From assembly GCA_964533045.1 (NCBI GenBank), contig CAZHKT010000115.1:1-11819 (forward strand): a stretch of DNA of 11,819 nucleotides. Direction: 5' to 3'. Shown here piece by piece: positions 7,213-11,819 of the stretch (its first letter is position 1; the number at the start of each line of letters is the position of its first letter). This stretch comes from JACQNR01 sp964533045 (lineage in GTDB: Bacteria > Acidobacteriota > Terriglobia > UBA7540). A model generated the notes under the pieces. That model was not told the DNA's origin and made no database searches. It worked only from the letters and a program-made list of their open reading frames with translations. The position numbers and the translations under genes were made by a program.

Positions 7213-7830
7213 TCAGCCTCTTTTGAAGACTTTGCTCAATTCCTCGCGCAGCATCATGCGGGCGCGGAACAACCGCGCCTTCACGGTGCCCTCGGTCAAT
7301 CCCAGCACGGAAGCCGTTTCCGCCGTCGAGAGGTCCTCGACATCGCGCAGCAAAAAAACGGCGCGATAAGTCGCGGGAAGCTTTTGCGCCGCTTCGCGCA
7401 GAATGCTTTCGATCTGCGCCTGAGCGTAAATCTGTTCGGGATTGGGTTTCCAGTCGGCCAGTTCGCGCGGAATGGGATCGCCGTCCTCGCCAGTTTCGTC
7501 TTCGATCGGCACGGTGCGGTCGCTCCGGATTTTCCGGAGTTTCATCAGCGCCTCGTTGACGGCAATGCGCACCAGCCAGGTGTAGAAACGCGAATCGGCG
7601 CGGAACTCGCCCAGGTGGGTAAAGGCCTTGAGAAAGGCCTCCTGCAGCACGTCTTCCGCGTCCGCGGCGTTGCCGGTGATGTTCATGCCCAGGCGGTAGA
7701 TTTTGTGCTCGTAGCGGTTCACCAGTTCCTCGAAGGCTTCGTAATTTCCCGCCTTCGCTTCCGCAACCAGCGCCAGATCGTCTTTTGCGACCGCCGTCTC
7801 GTGTCCGTCCGCCATCCGGTCTTGAGTCAC
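7213..7830 (-). CDS. ECF (sigma-E/sigma-24 type) RNA polymerase sigma factor
   Basis: The 205-residue protein has the two-domain ECF layout. Region 2 covers about residues 33-100, with GNAADAEDVLQEAFLKAF and FYTWLVRIAVNEALMKLRK, which contact core polymerase and the -10 element. A low-complexity acidic linker follows (about 105-135). Region 4 covers about 141-202, with LPATYRAVFLLRDVEDLSTAETASVLGLTEGTVKARLFRARMMLRE split as a typical recognition helix-turn-helix. It directs polymerase to a small stress or envelope regulon, held in check by the anti-sigma encoded three bases downstream. The start is GTG 7830 with GAGG only 2 bases before it; ATG 7815 (residue 6) is a plausible alternative. It heads a minus-strand run that may also transcribe the aminotransferase and GH2 genes. 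No ECF-type GGAAC -35 motif was seen upstream, so autoregulation is not supported by eye. Confidence 0.92.
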   Translation of the reverse strand: MTQDRMADGHETAVAKDDLALVAEAKAGNYEAFEELVNRYEHKIYRLGMNITGNAADAEDVLQEAFLKAFTHLGEFRADSRFYTWLVRIAVNEALMKLRKIRSDRTVPIEDETGEDGDPIPRELADWKPNPEQIYAQAQIESILREAAQKLPATYRAVFLLRDVEDLSTAETASVLGLTEGTVKARLFRARMMLREELSKVFKRG

Positions 7831-7841
7831 TCCCTCAACCT

Positions 7842-7871
7842 ACGTTAACGGTAACAGCCATCCCTGGTCAA
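7842..7871 (-). promoter_or_regulatory. Possible sigma-70-like promoter of the sigma factor operon
   Basis: Reading the minus strand, TTGACC (7871-7866) and TAACGT (7847-7842) are separated by 18 bases. The -35 matches consensus at five of six positions and the -10 at three. Transcription would start near 7835, almost at GTG 7830, which would suit either a leaderless message or a start at ATG 7815. A match of this quality can occur by chance. Confidence 0.3.
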
Positions 7872-7906
7872 ATCGAGTTTTCGCCGGAAGCACCGGCATC
7901 CGCGAC

Positions 7907-7958
7907 GCCTCGCCGAGGCCTCGCTGCCGCCGCTCGACGCCAGGGCCTGCCACCCTGG
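7907..7958. repeat. Cluster of short GC-rich palindromes
   Basis: GCCTCG (7907-7912) and CGAGGC (7914-7919) are inverted copies around one base, and CGAGGCCTCG (7914-7923) is itself a perfect ten-base palindrome. CCAGGG (7940-7945) and CCCTGG (7953-7958) form another hairpin with a seven-base loop. They occupy the divergent gap between the sigma operon and the DNA glycosylase gene together with the larger hairpin at 7979-8022. Confidence 0.5.
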
Positions 7959-7978
7959 AACCCGCCAACCGAAAATCG

Positions 7979-8022
7979 GCAGGGGCGGAGCGAGCCTGCC
8001 GGGCGGCTGGCTCCGCTCCTAC
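7979..8022. repeat. Long imperfect GC-rich inverted repeat, second member of a palindrome family
   Basis: Arms of 18 bases (7979-7996 and 8005-8022) pair at 15 of 18 positions, two of the remaining three being G-T wobbles, around an eight-base loop, TGCCGGGC. Read on the minus strand it begins GTAGGAGCGGAG and ends CTCCGCCCCTGC, against GTAGGGGCGGGG and CCCCGCCCCTGC at 2615-2643. Outer arms are thus conserved (10/12 and 11/12) while the centre differs. It lies about 35 bases upstream of the DNA glycosylase start, where it could affect transcription, but no function is shown. Confidence 0.6.
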
Positions 8023-8056
8023 TTGCCATACAATCCCATCCTATGCAGAATCGGGC

Positions 8057-9064
8057 ATGGCGGAAATCGTGCCGAATCCAGCTGAAATCACGCTCGCGGT
8101 CCGCGAACCGTTTGACCTGGCGAAGACGCTGCGCTTCATCCTCAGCCCGCCCGAGCTGCGCAACGGCCGGGTCCACGAACCGCTGCTCGACCACTTCGAG
8201 CAGGGCGAGTACCGACGTGTGGCGGATATCGACGCCCGGCCGGTCCTCTATGGCGTCACCGAGGTGAAGGTCTCTGGCCGCACCGGTCTACGGGTCCGCA
8301 TCCTCGCTGGCCCGGACGACGACCACACCCGGCCGCTGATCGCGCGGATGGTGGAGCGGCAATTCACGACTGAACTGGATATTACCCCGTTCTATGATCT
8401 CGCCCGCCGTGACCCGGCCCTGGCACGCCTGACGCGCCACTTCCACGGCATGCGCGTGCCGCAGTCGGCCAACATTTTCGAGACGCTGGTCTCGGCCATC
8501 CTCGAACAGCAGATCAACCTGACCTTCGCGCATCAGGTGAAGAAGGCGCTGGTCGAAGCTTACGGCGATTCGATCGAGTTCGAGGGGCGCCGCTACTACA
8601 GCTTTCCCGAGCCCGCCGCGCTGGCCATCTCCACACCGCGCGAGATGCTGAGGCTGCAGATCTCTGGTCCCAAGGCGCGATACATTATCGCCCTCGCGCA
8701 GGCCGTGCTGGACGGTTCGCTGGATTTGGAAGGGCTGCGGCGGTTGGACCCGGCCACGGCGAGCGAAAAGTTACTGGCCCACAAAGGCGTGGGCCACTGG
8801 ACGGCACAGTACGTCGGCATGCGCGCTCTCGGGCATCTCGATTCCCTGCCCGCCGGGGACGTCGGCCTGCAAAAAGCCGTGATGCGATTCTACAGTCTGC
8901 GCAAGGCGCCATCGCCGGCGCGCGTGACACAGATAGCGCGTGCCTGGGCGGGCTGGCGCAGCTACGCGACGTTCTACCTGTGGCTGACCTTCTGGGAAAG
9001 CCGCGAATGGAACGAACGGATGGCTGCCGAAATCCGCCGCCACCGCCGGAGAGGTCAGCGATGA
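8057..9064 (+). CDS. alkA: DNA-3-methyladenine glycosylase II family protein (AlkA-like, HhH-GPD)
   Basis: The 335-residue protein has the AlkA layout: an N-terminal domain (about 1-120, opening PNPAEITLAVREPFDLAKTL), then the helical HhH-GPD glycosylase fold. Visible family features are VSAILEQQINLTFAHQVKKAL (split around residues 155-175), the helix-hairpin-helix K243-GVGHWTA-250 that grips the DNA backbone, and D268 in LPAGDVGLQKAV at the place of the catalytic aspartate (Asp238 of E. coli AlkA). Such enzymes excise alkylated purines, starting base-excision repair. It is longer than E. coli AlkA (282 residues), mostly in the N-terminal region and a basic tail (RRHRRRGQR). ATG 8057 lacks a Shine-Dalgarno site; a TACAAT box at 8029-8034 without a good -35 could give a very short leader. 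No LexA or Ada box was recognised. The stop overlaps the start of the next gene by four bases. Confidence 0.88.
   Translation: MAEIVPNPAEITLAVREPFDLAKTLRFILSPPELRNGRVHEPLLDHFEQGEYRRVADIDARPVLYGVTEVKVSGRTGLRVRILAGPDDDHTRPLIARMVERQFTTELDITPFYDLARRDPALARLTRHFHGMRVPQSANIFETLVSAILEQQINLTFAHQVKKALVEAYGDSIEFEGRRYYSFPEPAALAISTPREMLRLQISGPKARYIIALAQAVLDGSLDLEGLRRLDPATASEKLLAHKGVGHWTAQYVGMRALGHLDSLPAGDVGLQKAVMRFYSLRKAPSPARVTQIARAWAGWRSYATFYLWLTFWESREWNERMAAEIRRHRRRGQR
9048..9054 (+). promoter_or_regulatory. Ribosome binding site inside the glycosylase gene for the DinB-like gene
   Basis: GGAGAGG at 9048-9054 ends 6 bases before ATG 9061. The site decides between this ATG and the upstream in-frame ATG at 8980, which would need an 84-base overlap with the glycosylase gene and a proline-rich, non-DinB leader. 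Confidence 0.6.
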
Positions 9065-9597
9065 AAAGCTCCCTGCCTGCAGAAATCACCTCGCTGGCGC
9101 GCCATTCGCTTGCCCGGCATCACGCCCCCCGGATCGAGCGTTGCCTGCGGCTGCTCACAGCAAAGCAGATTTGGTGGCGGCCGAATGCCCGTTCCAACAG
9201 CGTCGGCAACTTAGCGCTACATCTCGCTGGCAACGTGCGTCAGTGGATCATCGCCGGTCTGGGTGGCAAACCTTTCGAGCGCGACCGCAACCGCGAGTTC
9301 GCCGAACGCGGGCCGGTTCCGCGCCAGCGTCTGATCACCCAACTGCGCTCCACGGTGCGCGACGCATGCCGCGTCATCGCGCGGCTCTCCGAGCGCGATT
9401 TGCGGCGCCTCCACCCTATCCAAGGGTTCGAAGTCTCCGGTCTGCGCGCGCTGCTGCACGTCACCGAGCACTTCGCCTTTCACACCGGACAAGTCATCGC
9501 CATCACCAAGCAACTGACCGGCAAGGACCTCGGTTTCACACGCCTTCCGGGCGAGCGCCGCCGCAAGATAAAGCGTCTGAATTTGCCGACTCTGTAG
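9061..9597 (+). CDS. DinB-like / DUF1572 metal-binding four-helix protein
   Basis: From ATG 9061 the protein has 178 residues, the usual size for the DinB/YfiT-like superfamily. The metal-site histidines are in place: H54 in NLALHLAGN on the second helix, and H137 and H141 in HVTEHFAFHTGQ on a later helix, the last matching the family's H-x3-H-x-GQ pattern. DinB-like proteins form four-helix bundles with a divalent metal; several act as thiol-dependent transferases or detoxifying enzymes, and the founding Bacillus member is DNA-damage-inducible but has no settled function. (This is unrelated to E. coli DinB, DNA polymerase IV.) The ATGA overlap with the AlkA-type glycosylase gene implies translational coupling and a shared role in damage response. 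The C-terminus is strongly basic (ERRRKIKRLNLPTL). The reaction is unknown. Confidence 0.82.
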   Translation: MKSSLPAEITSLARHSLARHHAPRIERCLRLLTAKQIWWRPNARSNSVGNLALHLAGNVRQWIIAGLGGKPFERDRNREFAERGPVPRQRLITQLRSTVRDACRVIARLSERDLRRLHPIQGFEVSGLRALLHVTEHFAFHTGQVIAITKQLTGKDLGFTRLPGERRRKIKRLNLPTL

Positions 9598-9635
9598 GAC
9601 CGCCACCGAATCGAGGTCGCGGCAAAGATCACGTA

Positions 9636-9689
9636 CCCACAGCGGGCGGAGCCTGTGGGCCGACCGGCCGCCGGGGATGCCCCGCCCCT
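9636..9689. repeat. Tandem GC hairpins in the DinB/envelope protein convergent gap
   Basis: CCCACAG (9636-9642) and CTGTGGG (9653-9659) form a seven-pair stem with a ten-base loop. CGGGG (9672-9676) and CCCCG (9680-9684) form a second stem around three bases. The ten bases CCCCGCCCCT at 9680-9689 are identical to the right arm of the hairpin at 2632-2641. The block starts about 40 bases after the DinB-like stop and lies between two converging genes, so it may help end transcription, but there is no T-run. Confidence 0.5.
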
Positions 9690-9724
9690 CCCTGGGGGTC
9701 GCAGCAAGTTCCTTGAGAAATGGT

Positions 9725-11221
9725 CTAGGGCAGTTGCCGAACTTGCGAGGCGAAAAGCACCAGCGTACCGGCAGGAATCGGCACGCCACGCACGACTGTC
9801 GCGTTCTTGACGAAGAACGGGAACCCGCGAACCAGCAGGCTCTTCTGGGGATTGATTTCGCTTAAGCCGAAGACGTCGAGGAAGGTGGTATCTACATTGG
9901 TGGTCATCACAATAATGGGCGTGGTTTGAAGCAGCGTGGCGCAGCCGGCCAGCCAGAAGGCGCCGGATCGCCCGTCCGAAGCCACGCTGATGAGCGAAGA
10001 GAGGCTGCCTTGAATCGCCTGGGGCCTCAGGTAGAGCGAGGTGGCGTCCACCACGGTGGGCTGGCCGCTGGTCACGGTGTACTGGCCGTGAACCAGCACT
10101 TCCTGCCCGACGGTCAGGGAGGTCGGGCCGAACTCGAGCGGGGTCAGGTTCGCGGGGCGGGGTGACACCCGGAAGACGGCGTTCGACGGCACGTTCACCG
10201 TGAGCACCTCGTCCAGGGGAATATCCGCGCTGCGGTCGGGTTCAGTGCGCCGGAGATAGAGCTTGAACTGGGTCACGTTGCCGCCGGCGTCGGTCACCGG
10301 CGTGGGCAGTACGGTGCCGAAAAAGGAAGCCCGCTTTTCCTCAATCACCGCGCGGTCTTCAACTTCCACCCGATCCGCCACGATATTTCCGGAACTGTCC
10401 ACCGTGGCGAGCACTTCCACGACCCGCCCGGTCTCGAGCGACTTCAGGTCCGGCGTTCCCACCAGGGCGGTATCCGCTTTGATCGAAATGGGGACGGCCT
10501 GGCCCGTCCCTCCGTGGAGCTGCATGGTGAAGGTGCCAATGAAGGCCCCGGTTGGAGCAGGCGAAACCTGGGTGACGAATCCGACGATATTGTCGAATGT
10601 CCCGAAGGTCTTGTCGGCCGCCTGCGGCAGCGGGGTCGCGCTGAACACCGGGATGACATTCTTGGTCACCTGGCCGGTGCTGTCGAATTGCAGTGACTTC
10701 GCCACATCGAAATCCAGCCGCACCACGTTCAGCGTGGTGTCGGACATGCTCAGCGGCGGCGAAATGGGTATCTGCGGGCTGGCCGTGGAGAGTTCGCCGT
10801 CAATCACGCGGATCGGCGGGTCCTGGGCCGGATCATACAGCACAATCTTGGGCAACTGAATGATCAGGTCCGCGCGGTCGTACTGGCCCACGTTCATGCT
10901 GGACAGATACATGATGGTCGAGGTATCGCGCAGCTCGACAAAATCCATGCGCAGCGACACAAAGGTGGACTGGGTGGGAAAGATCGACGCGAAGTTATCG
11001 GTGGTTCCGGAGACGTGGTATTTGAGGGTGCTGATGTTGAGGCGGAAACCCAGAACGTCGCAGGCCGGCGTATCGCTGATATAGGTGTAGATCGCGCCCA
11101 CCTTGGGGGGGGTAAATTCAGGCCCCTGGACCTCGCTGTTGCAGGCCCACCCCATCGCCGCCACAATCAGCGCCGGGATCAGAAGCACAATCCGGCGCGC
11201 ACGCATCGTCTTCTTCGCCAT
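9725..11221 (-). CDS. Exported DUF4382/DUF5666-like beta-rich envelope protein, possible lipoprotein
   Basis: From ATG 11221 the protein has 498 residues. A basic start (MAKKTMRARR), a hydrophobic core (IVLLIPALIVAAMG) and C27 in GWAC-NSE look like a lipoprotein signal, although G-W-A-C departs from the usual L-A/S-G/A-C lipobox; export is therefore clearer than lipidation. Residues about 35-195 (GAIYTYISDTPACDVLGFRL, MSDTTLNVVRLDFD) resemble DUF4382. Repeated beta-rich segments follow (about 205-300, 300-403 and 404-498) with DUF5666-like phrases such as FGTFDNIVGFVTQV, LETGRVVEVLATVDSSGNIVADRVEVED and LTVGQEVLVHGQYTV. No catalytic motif is visible. Proteins of this kind are frequent in Acidobacteriota and some other soil phyla and have no established function; a structural or binding role at the cell envelope is a guess. 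GTG 11278 and ATG 11206 are other possible starts; the Shine-Dalgarno signal is weak for all. Its neighbours do not suggest a pathway. Confidence 0.75.
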   Translation of the reverse strand: MAKKTMRARRIVLLIPALIVAAMGWACNSEVQGPEFTPPKVGAIYTYISDTPACDVLGFRLNISTLKYHVSGTTDNFASIFPTQSTFVSLRMDFVELRDTSTIMYLSSMNVGQYDRADLIIQLPKIVLYDPAQDPPIRVIDGELSTASPQIPISPPLSMSDTTLNVVRLDFDVAKSLQFDSTGQVTKNVIPVFSATPLPQAADKTFGTFDNIVGFVTQVSPAPTGAFIGTFTMQLHGGTGQAVPISIKADTALVGTPDLKSLETGRVVEVLATVDSSGNIVADRVEVEDRAVIEEKRASFFGTVLPTPVTDAGGNVTQFKLYLRRTEPDRSADIPLDEVLTVNVPSNAVFRVSPRPANLTPLEFGPTSLTVGQEVLVHGQYTVTSGQPTVVDATSLYLRPQAIQGSLSSLISVASDGRSGAFWLAGCATLLQTTPIIVMTTNVDTTFLDVFGLSEINPQKSLLVRGFPFFVKNATVVRGVPIPAGTLVLFASQVRQLP

Positions 11222-11409
11222 GAATTTCAAACCTGGAGTCCGATCTGTCCGGGCCCGGAGCGGTCGTCCAGCAACCACGAGAAGCCTGGGTGCTTAGATG
11301 GCAGGAAACGGTTTCGGGGTTATCCGAAGACTCGCATCATGTCCAACAGGCCCAACTTCCAACATATAGTGAATCCCCTGGTTCTGGCAAGGCGCAAAAC
11401 CCGGAAGCG

Positions 11410-11472
11410 CGGGCATCCTGCCCGACCTGTCTCAGAATCCTGCTGGCCCAAGGCCGACGCACCCGGGCAGGA
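11410..11472. repeat. Overlapping inverted repeats upstream of the envelope protein gene
   Basis: CGGGCA (11410-11415) and TGCCCG (11419-11424) form a tight hairpin with a three-base loop. TCCTGCCCG (11416-11424) also has a perfect inverted copy CGGGCAGGA at 11464-11472, so two alternative foldings compete. The block lies in the 276-base gap between the end of the amidase gene and the start of the envelope protein gene, both on the minus strand, beginning some 25 bases after the amidase stop. No T-run follows. No gene is supported in this gap and no clear promoter was recognised. Confidence 0.4.
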
Positions 11473-11497
11473 GGAGGTTGGGCCGACGGTCTGGGGG

Positions 11498-11819
11498 TCA
11501 ATCCAGAAATCTCTGGTCGAGGCCCTGGTAGGCGTCCACGCGGCGGTCGCGCAGGAAGGGCCAGTGCTGGCGAATCTCCTCGATGCGTCCCAGGTCAATC
11601 TCCGCCGTGATGATTTCTTCCTTGTCCGTCGAGGCTTCGGCGATCACCGCGCCGAACGGGTCGGCGAGAAAACTCGTCCCCCAGAATTCGATGCCCTCCC
11701 CCGACCCGTCCGCCGGCCTTTCGTGCCCGACGCGGTTCACCGCGGCCACGAAAACGCCGTTGGCGATGGCATGGGCGCGCTGAATCGTGCGCCAGGCGTC
11801 GCGCTGCCCCGCGCCGGAC
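11498..11819 (-). CDS. aguB: N-carbamoylputrescine amidase, C-terminal part (5' end beyond window)
   Basis: The minus-strand frame is open from the window's right edge to TGA 11500-11498, giving 106 residues. They read SGAGQRDAWRTIQRAHAIANG, VFVAAVNRVGHE, GIEFWGTSFLADPFGAVIAEAS, and finish WPFLRDRRVDAYQGLDQRFLD, which is the characteristic end of the AguB branch of the nitrilase superfamily. AguB hydrolyses N-carbamoylputrescine to putrescine, carbon dioxide and ammonia, the last step from agmatine. The catalytic Glu-Lys-Cys triad of the superfamily lies in the missing N-terminal two thirds, so activity cannot be judged. Agmatine deiminase (AguA) is a frequent neighbour and could lie beyond the edge. 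Confidence 0.9.
   Translation of the reverse strand, partial: SGAGQRDAWRTIQRAHAIANGVFVAAVNRVGHERPADGSGEGIEFWGTSFLADPFGAVIAEASTDKEEIITAEIDLGRIEEIRQHWPFLRDRRVDAYQGLDQRFLD

Noticed and set aside
5650..7848. A 732-codon open frame on the plus strand across the aminotransferase, anti-sigma and sigma genes.
   Set aside because: It lies antisense to three genes with clear family motifs; its translation is rich in His, Arg, Ala and Gly, has no recognisable domain, and is what a GC-rich coding strand produces in its complement.
8980..9060. Upstream start giving the DinB-like protein 27 extra residues.
   Set aside because: The extra part is the shifted frame of the glycosylase C-terminus, lacks family resemblance, and ATG 9061 has a well-spaced ribosome binding site.
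11290..11610. A 106-codon plus-strand frame across the right-hand intergenic gap and the amidase gene.
   Set aside because: It runs into the antisense of the conserved amidase C-terminus, and its translation is low-complexity Gly/Arg/Pro without a domain.

Overview
The window reads as a piece of a high-GC chromosome from a free-living, probably soil or sediment bacterium. The mix of a GH127 and a GH2 glycosidase, an ECF sigma factor with a zinc-finger anti-sigma, a DUF4382/DUF5666-type envelope protein and GC-rich intergenic palindromes resembles Acidobacteriota (Bryobacterales/Solibacter-like). That placement is inference from gene content and sequence style, not from a marker gene. There are no rRNA or tRNA genes, CRISPR arrays, transposases or phage genes. 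Both edges cut a gene.

Layout. Bases 1-318 are the 3' end of a class I fumarase/tartrate dehydratase beta-type protein (+). Bases 499-2577 encode a Tat-exported GH127 (DUF1680) glycosidase, probably a beta-L-arabinofuranosidase (+). It converges, across a gap holding a strong GC hairpin, on a four-gene minus-strand run that reads leftwards from 7830: ECF sigma factor (7830-7213), small soluble zinc-finger anti-sigma (7209-6958), glutamate-1-semialdehyde-aminomutase-like class III aminotransferase (6882-5584) and a large secreted GH2 glycosidase with an extra C-terminal domain (5523-2731). The gaps are 3, 75 and 60 bases with no clear terminator, so one operon is plausible. The plus strand then carries an AlkA-type DNA glycosylase (8057-9064), overlapping by four bases (ATGA) a DinB/DUF1572-like metal-binding protein (9061-9597). 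A minus-strand DUF4382/DUF5666-like envelope protein (11221-9725) follows. The right edge holds the C-terminal third of an N-carbamoylputrescine amidase (11819-11498, minus).

How the parts may work together. The GH127 and GH2 enzymes, exported by different routes (Tat and Sec), could jointly trim arabinose- and galactose- or glucuronate-containing plant polysaccharides. No transporter or sugar-catabolic gene is in view. The sigma/anti-sigma pair may control the genes behind it. The AlkA-DinB pair looks like a small DNA-damage or alkylation-response unit. The fumarase, polyamine and envelope genes look like unrelated neighbours.

Between the genes lie several GC-rich inverted repeats. Two of them (2615-2643 and 7979-8022, opposite orientations) share nearly the same arms around different loops and look like members of one dispersed palindrome family. 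I did not find a clear novel defence system or mobile system. The most interesting items are the sigma-linked aminotransferase/GH2 operon, the GH2 C-terminal extension, the glycosylase-DinB coupling and the palindrome family.
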